Source of the DNA: Patagioenas fasciata | Taxonomy: Eukaryota > Chordata > Aves > Columbiformes > Columbidae | DNA: 64,000 nt | Direction of reading: 5' to 3' | Assembly (NCBI RefSeq): GCF_037038585.1 | Contig: NC_092520.1 | Span: 16,499,001-16,563,000, forward strand | Part shown: positions 32,501 through 44,875 of the stretch, one piece after another | Layout of the letters: each line of letters begins with the position of its first letter | How positions within the stretch are numbered: position 1 is the stretch's first letter | Notes under the pieces: generated by a model | Told to the model about the DNA's origin: nothing | Seen by the model: the letters and a program-made list of their open reading frames with translations, nothing else | Database searches by the model: none | Made by a program: the position numbers and the translations under genes

Positions 32501-33332
32501 GAGCCCACGGTATTTTTCTTCTGGTACCCAGAGAAATGAGAGACAGTCCTGCTCCTGGAGAGCGTGTAATGGAGACAGAAAAACCTGGAGACGGGGGGAC
32601 AATGCCTGGGGCTGCAGTAAAACCCCGTGTCCTGACAGGCACATCCACCATAGGCGCTGCACAGGGTCTTCCCAAACAGAAAGGGAGTTCACTCACCCAT
32701 TATTATTAAAATTTTGTCTCAGAAGGAGATCAGCAAATACAAGTTTCTGTAATGACAGCTAATTCTCCTGTTTTTCATAGTAGAATCATTGCACTAGTTA
32801 TGGGTAAATCTTGAAATAAAGCTTTATCAGCTATATTGTCTGCAGGCTTGATCATGTGGTGTAACAAAACATGAACACCCAAGTGCCGTGAAAGCCATGC
32901 AAAATAAAAACAGAAGTCCATGAGCACAAATTTTTCTTGTAAAGAACCATGGAAAATGTACTAAACAAGGGAAGTAAGTTTCCTGTGGAGTCTTTGTGTG
33001 TTCTCTTTTATCTCTAGGGTTTTTCTCTTAATTAACTTCTGCCATTGAACATAGGCTGCTTTCTCCAATCTCCTCTGAGGGTATCTCAAATCTTCTTTGA
33101 TGGTATCGCATTTTTGCTGAGACCTCTACTCCAGTTTGTGGCTTCCAAGTGTAATTTTTTCTCAGCAGTATCTGAAACTCCAACTGGACCTGATTTCTAA
33201 TTATACATTTTACCAGACTTGAATAAATCAGCCATAAAAATTGCCTTGGAGGCCCCTCACAGCCCCAGAATCACAGTTACAGTTGGCCACACATTATGTG
33301 AAATAACCCTTAGCATAGGCATAAATGTGGCA
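26531..33332. other. Long CR1-free intergenic segment
   Basis: About 6.8 kb, mostly AT-rich and without recognisable genes. Noted within it: a cluster of AP-1 motifs at 27627-27800, a TATAAAAG near 30557, and the longest open frame of the window (31862-32443, 193 codons), which resembles no known protein. Confidence 0.5.
27627..27800. promoter_or_regulatory. Cluster of three AP-1 motifs
   Basis: Perfect TGAGTCA at 27627-27633, 27644-27650 and 27794-27800, with a fourth at 26753-26759. By chance one site is expected per about 8 kb. It lies about 15.6 kb upstream of the MMP13 start, a plausible distance for a distal enhancer of an AP-1-driven gene. Confidence 0.4.
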
Positions 33333-33538
33333 GGGAAGGGAAGGGAAGGGAAGGGAAGGGAAGGGAAGGGAAGGGAAGGGAAGGGAAGGGAAGGGAAGGG
33401 AAGGGAAGGGAAGGGAAGGGAAGGGAAGGGAAGGGAAGGGAAGGGAAGGGAAGGGAAGGGAAGGGAAGGGAAGGGAAGGGAAGGGAAGGGAAGGGAAGGG
33501 AAGGGAAGGGAAGGGAAGGGAAGGGAAGGGAAGGGAAG
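33333..33538 (+). repeat. (GGGAA)n pentanucleotide repeat, about 41 copies
   Basis: 206 bp of uninterrupted GGGAA. It is a perfect purine/pyrimidine mirror tract with G-runs spaced by AA, so both triplex (H-DNA) and G-quadruplex structures are possible. All ORFs over it are artefacts of the repeat. Confidence 0.99.
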
Positions 33539-36428
33539 ATACTGGAGCATATTAGGGACAAGAGAGGACTGGTGGAGCTGCATCTCTGTGTGTGCACAGC
33601 TGTGCTGTGTGTTTCTCAGTACAGGGCACCAGATATGCTGTTCTAGGCTGCATTAATGGAGGAATATGGCTCTCCTGCATTTTCTGTGCTTTTTGGGAAC
33701 AGTCTTGTATATACAAGGCTGCACAGCAGACATATGACGGGGGTCTGGAATGATGTTTTCTGCACAGACTTATGGGGGTACATCAGAAAAGACTAGGAGA
33801 AGCAGAGGTAACAGTCATGATTACAGGTCTGAGAAGGCTGATGTGGAGATGAGAGTCTGGGATGGGAGGAAATGCAGTGTGAACATACTCTGGCCTGACA
33901 CAAGTAAATTGAAATATTTTGTGATCTGTCCTCCCTCCGGAGCTGCACATGCTGTTGTATCTCACCTGGCAGCCCTGAGGCAGGGTTGTACCTCTCCAGG
34001 AAATAAGCTGCGAGAATCCCTTCACGTGCTCTTCCCTGTCTCACCAATTAACCGATATCTCAAACTCTTGTCCTGTGCTCTGTGGTTAGTACTATAGCTC
34101 ACTGCAAGAACAACTCTTAATCTGTATAGAGTAGTTAAAAACTCAGTTTGCATGCTGAGTTGGCAGAGGGGGATGGAGCAGATATCTGACATTAGGCCAT
34201 GTAAATCTTTTTCTCATTTTTAAGCATTGCGTAACTCATCAGTAGATTTTTGTGTAACAGCAGTTCTTAATTGATTCCGAGTCCATAGAAAATGGGTGCT
34301 GTAATGCAGACTTCTGAGTGGCTCTCACTGCTTTTTCCTGTTTTGCAAGCAAAGAGGTTTTTGTTCCTAGAAGCATCACTGTTGCCAAGAATGGAAACCA
34401 CAAAATATGCTGTTTACATCACAAATCCAGAGGGCAGAGACAGCAAGTCTCTCTCGTGTCAGGCTAGAGAAGAAAAGAAGCTCAAGGCCCCAGGCTACCT
34501 TAGTGGGGAGGTGATCGGCCGTCTGAGTCAGTGTGGGAAGACTCCACCACAAAGAACATGACACTAGCAGTGGTTTTGCTGCTGCCAGTAAGAACCTCTG
34601 TGTGCCACAGCACAGAGCGTTTCTTGGCCTTCCTTTGTTGCTAAACACTAAAGGTTTAACTGAAAAATACACCTCCCTTCTCCAAATAAACTTTACCCAG
34701 TTTGAGCATCACAGAGATTATTAACAGCAGAACTGACATTAGGAACTGACAGTAATCTGAACCAATAACAAAGAAATCAGTTTTATGGGAAAGAGGAAAA
34801 ACATTGCCACACGTGAAGCACCAAAAGGCAGGAGGAACACCAGTGAGTGCTTCTCAATATTTCATCAGATTTGCATCATTTTCTGTCGTGTTTAATGCAC
34901 ACAAACCTGCTGGAGAGAAAGCAGGTTTGTACAAATGCTTTGTTGTGGGTTCAGTCCTGCCATGGTGCTGAGCAGCAGCTTGCAGGGTGTGGATGCTCAG
35001 AGCAGGACCACAGTATTCTTCAGAGCTGAGCCCAGTGCTTGGAATAAACCTCTGACCATGTTGACTGATTTTAAGTCAACTGTAATTTGTCGCTTCTTCA
35101 TCCCTTGTATTAAAGCCAAAGGGCCCAGCACCTTTAAATTCCTTAAGCAGCAAAGCACATTTTAGCCCTTTAGAATTCCATGACATGTAAGTGGCATCCT
35201 CTGCAGTTTCCTTCCTCCTTTCTTCTTTATTTCAGATATTCAGAACTCAAGTTGTCTCTGATCCTTAAAACTCCTGTGAAAGCCTTTAGAAGAATATAGG
35301 TTACCTTTGTTTTTCTTACCCAAAGTATTCCTTTCATTCCTTCCTTCTTTTTTCTTTTTTCTTTTTCTTCTTTGTGTGTGTGTGTGTGTGTATCACTCAG
35401 ACACTTAATCAGACTGTTAAGTTTCAATAACTTGCTAGTGTATAGACTTCAGCACTTTCATACTTTTAATCTACTATTTTACATCTTACAGAAGCATGAG
35501 CTTTCTGTGAAAGGAATTCAGTTATTTAATGTATATCACTAGTTGTTTTTCAAATGAGGTAGGAAGTATTCCTCTGTTGTTTTAAATACAGATTTGAGTA
35601 AATAAGTATTTATCTATATCTCAGATGTATTAATTTCATAGAACTTTCATGGTTTCATCCCTACTGAATTTCAGAAGGTTCTTCTGTATACCTTCAAAAG
35701 TTCTAGAGATCCTTGTAAGTGAAAATAAAACATCATTATTATAACTGTGAAGAGAAATTAATGACAATATACTGTTTCATCCACTTATATATAACTGAAA
35801 ATTAATATGAAACAAAAGTTCCAGATTAAAACAAAGTTTAAAAATTACTTACAGATCTTATACCCATCTAGGTCATTACCTGACAACTGTAGCTAATCTG
35901 TATTGTTTGCTACAGCTTTATTTTCTCTTTCCTGTTTAAATAATAAGTTTGCTTTTAGAAAGAAAGAAGGAATAAGAGCAGCTGGAATAAGTGTAATTGG
36001 TTTTGGGAAAACAGGCCACAACAAATCAGGGAAGTGGTATGTGCATTCTTTTGAGAAAATATAAGTTAATAATCTAAAAGTATAGGACAGAGTAACCTCT
36101 AAGAGAAGCAAATAAAGTACATAAAGGGTGTAAAGGCAAAGTCTTCTGAAGCAATAAAAAGGTCAAAAGAAGATAGCATTATACTTGAAGATACCTGAGA
36201 ATAAAAAGGTATTGAATGAAAAGTGGAAACAGTATTAGGTATGAATATAAAGTTATAGCAGTAACATGTGGGCACAAAACAAGAACGATTAAGACATGAA
36301 ATCACTTTTGGTTTTTAAGAGTTACATAACCAAGAAGTGTAGACCATATAGCTAAATTAAAAATTAAAGGAAACTTGGTTGTATTGCTTAACAGGTGAAG
36401 GGGCCAGGTGGGGAAGTGGGTCTTCAAT
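33539..36428. other. Intergenic sequence
   Basis: No recognisable gene or CR1. It contains the pyrimidine and TG tract at 35321-35391. The stretch 33550-35100 is somewhat GC-richer, with short ORFs only. Confidence 0.5.
35321..35391 (+). repeat. Polypyrimidine tract and (TG)n microsatellite
   Basis: A T/C-rich tract of about 50 bp leads into about nine TG units at 35373-35391. Confidence 0.95.
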
Positions 36429-36446
36429 GTATGAACATCATCAGGT
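36429..36446 (+). repeat. Direct repeat, left copy (flanks a 3-kb segment)
   Basis: GTATGAACATCATCAGGT, identical to 39434-39451. Extending to 31 bp the two copies match at 27 positions. They bracket the left composite repeat and its CR1. Confidence 0.9.
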
Positions 36447-36719
36447 CAGAGTTTAGTTCCAGGTCTAATCAACTGCATCAGTCTGCTCTTTCTGATTAGA
36501 GTCTTCTCTGGAATGAATCTCTGGGTCTTACCACAATTTGATCATTAACACTTGTAGCAGTACGTTCTTTGAGATCTTAAGCTAGCCCCATGAGTAACCA
36601 AGGTGAGGGTTAGATTTTTAGATGACACTTGCAGTTGTTACAATTGGGATTAAAATAAGGATTTAGTGCATTTTTCCCAGGTTCTGTGTCCTTTCTGCCA
36701 ATTTCATGTAGATCCATAG

Positions 36720-37143
36720 GATACTAGGCTGTAACAGCCCAAGTGGCACTAGGTCAGCACATCAAACACCTGAATTGCTCCCTGGTATTTAGACACCACA
36801 GTATTTGTCTGCACTCTCATGCTGAGCTCCACCTCACTCTGCCCCAGCCCTGAGAGCAAGAAGGAGGCACAGGAGAGGTGGGACGGGACAGGATGGTGAC
36901 AGGCTGTGAGGTGACCACAGCCCCAGATGAGATGCTGTCCCCACACAGACAGGAGTGACAGCAGGTTCTCCATGTTGGCCATGTTCCCCATAGACCTGAG
37001 TTGTGGGATTTGTTCATCCCACTGTTTTTGAACAAGGCTGAAGAGCAACAGAACCTTTTCCTGGGCAGAAAAGGTTCCAAGGGCTGGGCATTCCATCAGC
37101 CCTGGAACCCCTGGTGATGTGGTGGACATGTCACAGTGGGCAG
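36720..37143. other. Left extension of composite repeat copy A
   Basis: GC-rich sequence continuous with copy A but absent from copy B. On the minus strand a 126-codon open frame (36749-37129) contains FSLVQKQWDEQIPQL. I recognise no family and cannot tell whether it is a remnant of a gene. Confidence 0.35.
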
Positions 37144-38905
37144 AATGTTGGTGGTGGCCCTATCACAGAGTTGGTGACACAGGTGCCCAGGACAAGTACA
37201 GAAAGGGCTGTGGGGTGAGCCGGCCCAGACTGGAGGGGAGCAGGCGAGTGAGCGAGGGCTGAGATGAGAGCACGGGGAGGAGGGCAGGGAGGGGAGGGGA
37301 GGGCAGGGCTGCTGTACCTGGGCAGGGAAGCAGGGCTTGTCCCTGGTGTGACAGAAAGCGGCTGCTCCTCCTTTCTCTTCCAGAGCCAGAGCCTCACACA
37401 GAGCAGCACCAGAACATGGTGAACTCCTGTCCTCAGCCACACAGATTCGTTGCCTTCTACAGGATACTGACACTAAGTTAAGGCATCAAGAGTCTGGCAG
37501 AGCCCTGGGTAGGGGTTGCCCATGGTGAGCCAGGGTGGCTGGTCCCTTTCTTTTTTATCTTTCCTTTCACAGCCATGGGCCCAGACAGGTACAGAACCAG
37601 ACCACAATGCACACCCATAATCAGCCACACAGCCTTGAAGATTTGCTGTCTTCTACAATGACTCTAACACTAAGTTAAGGCATCAAATTTTGGCAGAGCC
37701 CTGGGCAGGATTTCCCTATGGTGAGCGAGGGTGGCTGCTCCATTGTTTGTTATCCTGCCTTTTGCAGCTGCAGACCCAGACAGGGACAGGACCAGACCGT
37801 GGCACACTCCTGCTCTCAACAGAGGCTTAGAGATATGCTGCCTTCTACAAGGGCCCTGACACTAAGTTAAGGAATCAAGAGTCTGGCAGAACCCTGGGCA
37901 GGGGTTGCCCATGGTGAGCCAGGGTGGCTGCTCCTTGTTTTTTTTCTCCTGCCTTTTACAGCCGCAGGCCCAGACAGTCCCATGGTGCACTCTCAACCCC
38001 CTCCTGCACAGCTGCTCAGCCGGAGATTTCTGCAGCTTTCGACAAAGCCATTGACCTAAGCGATACAAGGAATTAACAATTAATTAATTAACACTTAAAG
38101 AACTAACACTTAAAAACTTAAAGAGCTAACACAGAGCTAACCCTTTAACCCACATCACTATTGCCTAGCCTTGCTTAGCTTTGTGTAACTTAATGTACGA
38201 GAAACAGGAGTTCACTGACGCCTTGCAAAGATAATAATCCTTGGGTGCATCCTTGGTGCCTCCTTGGGTGAACTAGATAACAAAATCTTGGCCACAGGAC
38301 AGAAGATATGCCAGTTTTAACCAGCTCAGCAGTGTGAGTCCTAACCAACTCATCACACTGGACCAAAGGTGATCATGTACAGAGAAGAGGACCCGGGTTC
38401 ACGATCACTGTGCAGCTGCAACCAGGAGGAGCCGGAGGTGGAGACTGTGGAAATGGTCTCCTGGAACTCATTGTAATAAGAACCTTCTCGGGGACAGGTT
38501 ATGAATATGTATAGGTGTTCCTAAAACTTTCATGAATATGTAACAATTTACTGCATTTAACGAAGCTCACAGCTACTGTAAATTTACACATGTATTAGGT
38601 GAAATTATTCCCCGTGTGTCCAGCGCTGTGTAAATACATACCTTCTTTACAATCTCAAGGGCTGTAAGGTCATTCCCATGCCTCATAAGGACAAAGCAGC
38701 ACACACAGCCCCAGGCTGCATCTCATCAGGTCCCACAGGCAGCTGGAGGCTCCTCACAGCCCCGGACGAAGGAGCTCAGCGCCACCCGCCCTCTCTGTCT
38801 GAAACCAACCTTGAAATAAAATGTTATGATTCGTGAACCATTGGCTGGTTCTTCTGGTTTGTGCGGTCTTTGCAGGAACCATCGTCGTCCTTTTTCTTAT
38901 TGTCA
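37144..38905 (+). repeat. Composite repeat, copy A (tandem units of about 193 bp plus 3' module)
   Basis: Three tandem units, marked by CACTAAGTTAAGG at 37471, 37668 and 37860 (spacing 197 and 192). Each unit holds GGTGAGCCAGGGTGGCTG followed about 50 nt later by a pyrimidine run and a CAG, so each looks like an exon with a tiny intron. After the array comes a module with AGGACAAAGCAGCACACACAG and AATAAA near 38815, then GGCTGGTTCTTCTGG. Copy A is interrupted at 38061-38685 by an LTR-like insertion. The family is unknown to me. It is GC-rich against AT-rich flanks. Confidence 0.8.
38061..38685 (+). mobile_element. LTR-like insertion in copy A with 4-bp target duplication
   Basis: 625 bp absent from copy B. 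It is flanked by TAAG at 38057-38060 and 38686-38689, and copy B has a single TAAG at 45789-45792. It ends CA and begins CG, which would be TG before one substitution. The 3' part (GTGTCCAGCGCTGTGTAAAT onward) resembles an LTR R-U5 region. A 4-bp duplication fits a class I (gamma-like) element. No internal genes, so a solo LTR is the simplest reading. Confidence 0.65.
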
Positions 38906-39425
38906 TGGAATCACAGAATGGTTTGGGTTATAAGTGACCCTAAAGATCATCCTGTTCCAACGCCCCTGCCATGGGCAAGGACACCTTCAAATAGATCAGG
39001 TTGCCTATCCTTGAACAACTCTAGAGATGGGGCATCCACAATTGCTCTGGGCAGCCTATTTCATGGTCTTGCCACCTTCACAGTAAAAAATTTCTTCCTA
39101 ATATTTAACATTAATCAACCCTTTTTCAGTTTAAAAGCATTATCATTCATCCTATCACTACATGTCCTTGTAAAAAGTGTCTCCCCAGTTTTTTTGTAGA
39201 TCACCTTTAGGTACTGGCAGGCTGCTCTAAGGTCTCCCTGGAGCCTTTTCTTGCCCAGGCTGAACAACCCCAAATGTCTCAGCCTGTCCTCACAGCAGAG
39301 CTGTTCTAGCCCTCTAATCATCTTTGTGGCCTCCTCTGGACTCACTCCAACAGATCCATGTCCTCCTTATGTTGGAGGCCCCAGAGCTGAATGCAGAACT
39401 CCGGTGGGGTCTCTCAGGAGTGGAG
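38906..39425 (-). mobile_element. CR1 LINE fragment adjoining copy A
   Basis: Antisense CR1, with the 3' end at ATGGAATCACAGAATGGTTT. The minus strand encodes MIRGLEQLCCEDRLRHLGLF. The junction with the composite repeat is the same as in copy B, so the CR1 was present before duplication. Confidence 0.92.
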
Positions 39426-39433
39426 TCATCAAC

Positions 39434-39451
39434 GTATGAACATCATCAGGT
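39434..39451 (+). repeat. Direct repeat, right copy
   Basis: Identical 18-mer to 36429-36446. Beyond it, TGGGTCTGGCTTTATTCAAC (about 39509) resembles a decayed piece of the CR1 reverse transcriptase region. Confidence 0.9.
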
Positions 39452-39499
39452 GGGAGCACAGAGCTTTCCCACTGAGACTATGAATTTCATGTAGCAGCA

Positions 39500-42400
39500 T
39501 ACCTCCTGGGTCTGGCTTTATTCAACATTTTCACCAAAACTGGATGGAGAAATGGGGAGTATGACAGAACGTGTTTTCACACATGCTGATAGATATCCTG
39601 GATTGCTTTCTCTGTCAATGAACTAGACGGTATTTTTCTGGTTGGTTTGTTGCTTTTTCTTTTTATTTATTTTTAATGTTTCTTTGCTCTTAAAGGTGCA
39701 GAAGGCAACATATAGTAAATACTTGAGGTGTTGCAGGATTTGGCAAACCGATGAGAACATTTGTGTTTAAGCTTCTACATTTGGTAGTGTATAATAACCA
39801 AGCACAGATGAGCAGGCTATAGCAGCATGCATGTTGTTGCAGCTACTCCTGGAAAATGCTTTCTGTTTTTCTGTGATAGAACCTAAAACATAGCCGGTAC
39901 AATTTTAATTAATAAGAATGCAAACATGAGGAAGGCACTATACAATCTCTGACCAATAAACAGCATCACACAACTAATGAGAAAAGCGGACATCGAACAA
40001 GTTTTAATTTTACCAGTGACTGTATGCTTCAAACACCAGTTACTCTCGGCCAGGCTCACAAATTACATTGCATTCATGTGAGACAGAATGAGCTAGATAC
40101 ACAGTATAGAGCTGTTGAAGTGAAAGCAGGTCTGTAATAGGTGCCCCACATTAGTGACAATACTGGAATACTGGAAGAGCGACCATGTGCCTCTGGACAC
40201 TGCTCCCAGCACAGATCGGAAGCCAAAGTTGGAGTCACAGGCAAAGGAGAGACCCGCTAAGTGTCCTCCTGTCAGGAGGACTTCTGCTTGATTGTGAGCA
40301 ACTGCTGCTCCACTTCTTGTGTATTACACATGGTGAAAATTCCCTTATTTTGCAATTTATGAATATTCCAAAAAGCATTGTGAGGGGAGTCTTATGAAAC
40401 AATGTAGAGATGTACTTTGATTTATTTGATTTCTTACATCTTTACCAGGCCACACCATCTCTACGATCACAAGCTGCCACTTCACTCAGGAACAGGCGGT
40501 TACTTATCGTGCTAGAATAAACTAATGACTACATGAAATAATTGCTCTCAGGAACTCCCAGTCACAGTGAAATAAAGCCATTTTGGATCCAGGGCTTTTT
40601 CCTTGTAAAAAGAGCTATTTGCTTCTGTTTTCTGGCATGCTGAGTAGTACCTGCAAGTCAGCTCTATTTAACGATGATTTCAGCATTCTCTCAGTGTGCT
40701 ATGGAAGTCGCTGGTGCTTAGTTTGCTTTTTTAGTTATATAGATCCTACATCATAGCTAATATATCAGCAAGAAATAGTGATACTTCCTTAAGGATATAT
40801 TTATTTGCCCGGGTGGCACAGAAATTCCAAATACCTAGATAAATTGAATTGGCAACACTAGCGATCTGATCTTGTCAATGGTTTGGGGTCAAAAACATAT
40901 CAGTAATAAAGTAAAATCTTTGGTCTTCCTAGGATTTCGAATCATTTGCCCCTCATAATCCACAGACACTGATGCAGAGTTGTAATTGAGATGATGAAGC
41001 TGACAGCCATGCTGCTTAGAGGAAGGATTGCTATGGCAGTTTTGTGCAGTAGCTTCATTTTTATCCTTATCCTTATGTTTTGTGATGATTACTGCATATA
41101 GGATATAATGTGGGTCCAATGGTCAGTCACTAATTCATCTTCTTAAATGCACTGTGATTCAATGTAATTAATATAAAGGGCAGAAGTACAAGAGGAAACG
41201 GTTTTCTTCTCAGTTATCAACCTGTAGCATAATTCAATAAATAAGAGTCATAATGAACACTTAATTTCTTAGCAGTGGGTATTGCAAACAGATTTTACCT
41301 TAGGTTTAGTCCATCTGGGCTGAAAGCTTTCATTGTTCAGCATCTTCCTTGGAATCCTTTCTCATCACATAGTTTTGAAGCAAGTTCAGGCTTTTTATTA
41401 AAAAAAACCCAAACATTCACCATATTCTGATCTAAGAATAACTGTAAAAATATTAAAATGTGTGTTTGCCAACGTCTTTAGAGCTGCCCTGTGATTCTGC
41501 TATCTATTAAGCCTGCTCTGCCTTGGGAAACCATCAATGGGAGCCCAGAAGGATCTAATGTGGTGTTCTATTTGAAGGATTCACTTCTTTGGCTGTAATA
41601 CTTCTAAGTGTAAGCAAAAGACACAGTTTTGGTCTCAGTTGTTCCCAGAATTATTATATTTTGGGTAAGGGTGGTACTGCTCGACACAATGCCAACATCT
41701 GAAAGACAATAAATATTAGGAATGTGTTTCCAGGAGCAACTGGAGTGTCATCACAGCTATAAAGTCATGCAACAAGGTGGGATCCCTCCCTATGAGCTTC
41801 ACAAATTCAAAGTCTGATCCTGTCCTTCACAGCACTTGGTGTACCCACACTGATATCATTTGCAGTTCCAGGTCCCAAAAGGATAAACAGGCAAAGGATG
41901 AGGAGACAAGGTATAATACAAAGTAGTAAAAGTGATGACAGAAGTAGTTATTTTACATACTCAATTCAGGTAATAACAAAAGTAATGATACATCCAACAA
42001 AAAAGAGGGATGAGAAGCAAAATGAGCAGTAAATCTTGAATTCTGACTGTTTATCCCTAAACAGAGAGCTGTGACTTTTCTACTCCTTGGAAATCAGAAG
42101 AAAAGTATTTTTCCATTTAGACATGTGAGCCAAACCAGGTATTAAACACTGCTATAAATGTTCTGGAATGGGTTGCCAAGCACCAACATCGAAACTGGGG
42201 GGATGTCACACGGCTTTGGGCTGAACTGAACAATCCAAAGTAGGAATTATTTTAACCTGGAGCATTGATCAGTGCCCATTACTTGACACAGAAATGTAAC
42301 AGAATAATATAACTGTAGTCCTTTTGCAATACAGAGCTAATTTTGTTTGTTCATTGCTCTGCTCCAGGCTCTCAAAGTAAAAAGAAAACATGAACTGCAG

Positions 42401-43555
42401 TGGTTGCAATCCAGGAGAGCTCACAGTTGAGTGACTGTGCACAGTAAACACGGGGCTAGACAGAAACTCCCTGGCTGCAAATCAGAGCCCAGCCCAGCTG
42501 CCTGCCAAGAAGGGATGAGTGGTTTTACTTCTCTTTGCTTTTGCCAATCCATTCTCCTCATAAACAGCATCTGGAGATACAGAAACTTGGGTGTGATATG
42601 CTGCACTTGAGTCAATGCTCTTCTCTCCCAAGAAAGAGGTAGCCCTCTTCTAGAATCATAATGGAAATAACAAAAATAAGAGACAGGGAAGACTATTATC
42701 ATGAGTCACCTGATCATCCTCCCTGCCAACACAAGATTACTACCTACCGTGCCCAAATCAGAGTTTTGTGCCAAGTAGTTTCTAGGAAGCCTGAGCTTTG
42801 TAGAATTTTCTCTGGAAAAAAAAAATGATACTTATTTTCGTTTTGAGTTTAAATTTTCAACTGTGTAAGGTCACTGTCAATTACATCCACAACAATCACT
42901 TGTAAAATGTCCAAATAGTCTCATTCTTCTCAATAACATGAAAATAAACTGATAATCCAGCTCTGACCAAAACTTGTGCTCTTGGTTGCATGCTCCAAGC
43001 CTCAAGATACAGAGATGGTAACTGATCAGTGATGTATGGGCTAAGAACTTTGGGTCATTGGGAATTATAGGATTTCATGGCCACAGATAAATTTCCTACC
43101 TTTTTTTTTTTTTTTCCCCAATATAGGATAATGAGTCACCTTGTCAAAGGTATCTAACAATTCAGATCTGCATCTAACTGGATTTTTAAAAATGTGCAGG
43201 CAGCAATGGGAGCTGGGTACTCAGGTTCTCTATATATTTGACACCAAGTTGAAAGGTAAGCACTGGCATATTTTTAAGAGCAGTCGTTTTCAACAATTCA
43301 ATTACCAAGTCAAATGAAAGACTGATATTTGTGGCTGGAATGTCTATACAGAATTACAACAGCTTTGAAAGACTGTACTAATATTTCTCACATGTGAAAG
43401 TCTATGCTAACTGTTTGTGGCTTCAGTAGTAACCAGCTCCACGTTATATGTTTCTTGCTATGTGAATACCCTGTTAGTTGCAGAGTTCCCTGGCATCTAA
43501 CTTGTAACTTCCCATGGTCTTCATATGTAACTGATATAGTTGTCTATTTTTTGTA
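39500..43555. other. AT-rich intergenic sequence
   Basis: Begins with a possible decayed CR1 reverse transcriptase relic (39505-39600). Two perfect TGAGTCA motifs lie near 42702 and 43131. No gene is recognisable. Confidence 0.5.
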
Positions 43556-43615
43556 AGAATCACAGAATCACAAAATGTTAGGGATTGGAAGGGACCTCAA
43601 AAGATCATCTAGTCA
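43556..43615 (-). mobile_element. CR1 3' tail fragment
   Basis: GAATCACAGAATCACAAAATG and GGAAGGGACCTCAAAAGATC, then an abrupt change to unrelated sequence. Near-duplicate of the start of the next CR1, about 140 bp away. Confidence 0.9.
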
Positions 43616-43697
43616 GGTATTGCCTGCGAGCTGATGATAATCCATGTCAAAGGACCATGAAACAATGTGGACAAGGATGTGCCAGTGTTAGAGATGA

Positions 43698-44580
43698 CCA
43701 CAGAATCACAGAATGTTTGAGATTGGAAGGGACCTCAAAAGATCATCCAGTCCAATCTCCCTGTTGGAGCAGGAACACCCAGATGAAGCTACACAGGAAG
43801 GTGTCCAGGCGGGTTATCAATGTCTCCAGAGCAGGAGACTCCACAACCCCCCTGGGCAGCCTGTTCCAGTGCTCTGTCATCCTCACTGAGAAGAAGTTTC
43901 TTCTCAAATTTAAGTGGAACCTCTTGTGTTCCAGTTTGAACCCATTACCCCTTGTTCTATCATTGGTTGTCACCGAGAAGAGCCTGGCTCCACCCTTGTG
44001 ACACTCACCCTTTATATATTTGTAAACATTAATAAGGTCACCCCTCAGTCTCCTCTTCTCCAAACTAAAGAGCCCCAGCTCCCTCAGCCTTTCCTCATAA
44101 GGGAGATGCTCCACTCCCTTAATCATCTTTGTTGCCCTGCGCTGGACCCTCTCCAGCAGTTCCCTGTCCTTCTTGAACTGAGGGGCCTAGAACTGGACAC
44201 AATATTCCAGATGTGGTCTCACCAGGGCAGAGCAGAGGGGAAGGAGAACCTCTCTTGACCTACTAACCACCCCCCTTGTAATACACCCCAGGATGCCATT
44301 GGCCTTCCTGGCCACAAGGGCACAGTGCTGGCTCATGGTCATCCTGCTGTCCACCAGGACCCCCAGGTCCCTTTCCCTTATGCTACTCTCTAATAGGTAA
44401 TTCCCCAACTTATACTGGAACCCGGGGTTGTTCCTACCCAGATGCATGACTCTACACTTGCCCTTGTTATATTTCATTACATTTTTCCCCGCCCTACACT
44501 CCAGCCTGTCCAGGTCTCACTGGATGGCAGCACAGCCTTCTGGCGTGTCAGCCACTCCTCCCAGCTTCCTCCCGGACAAC
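43698..44580 (-). mobile_element. CR1 LINE fragment, the longest in the window
   Basis: About 880 bp. The minus strand encodes, with frame breaks, the late reverse transcriptase region: GKCRVMHLGRNNPGFQYKL, RDLGVLVDSRMTMSQHCALV, then [20 protein letters not shown] and [20 protein letters not shown], then the 3' UTR. 5'-truncated near 44580. Confidence 0.95.
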
Positions 44581-44875
44581 ATTGCCATATTGTTATGAAA
44601 GTAACAGAGAAAATACAACTGATATGGAAATAGATTATTTTAGAAATTAATTTTTAATAAAATAAATTCTATAGGGATATGAGCGCAAATTAGTAAGTAG
44701 GCATGGCAGTTGCCTGACTTAGAAGCCAGCTATCTATGAAGAGAGAATATAGCACAAAGTGTAATCAGAGAAATCAGACTTTAAAACACATTATTAAATT
44801 TCTGGTCCCTTTTATTGCCAGGTCATTAGGATTTCTTAGTGTGATTTTTTTATTATACTTTATTCAGTCTATTTT

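Noticed and set aside
33219-33656. ORFs on both strands through the GGGAA tract
   Set aside because: All frames are open simply because the pentanucleotide contains no stop codon; they encode repeated peptides only.
36749-37129. 126-codon minus-strand ORF at the left of copy A
   Set aside because: Considered a remnant of a bird-expanded HEAT-repeat gene, but I could not match any specific motif, so no gene is called.
43743-44477. Reverse-transcriptase-like minus-strand ORFs as functional genes
   Set aside because: They are frame-broken CR1 LINE relics, 5'-truncated; annotated as mobile element instead.
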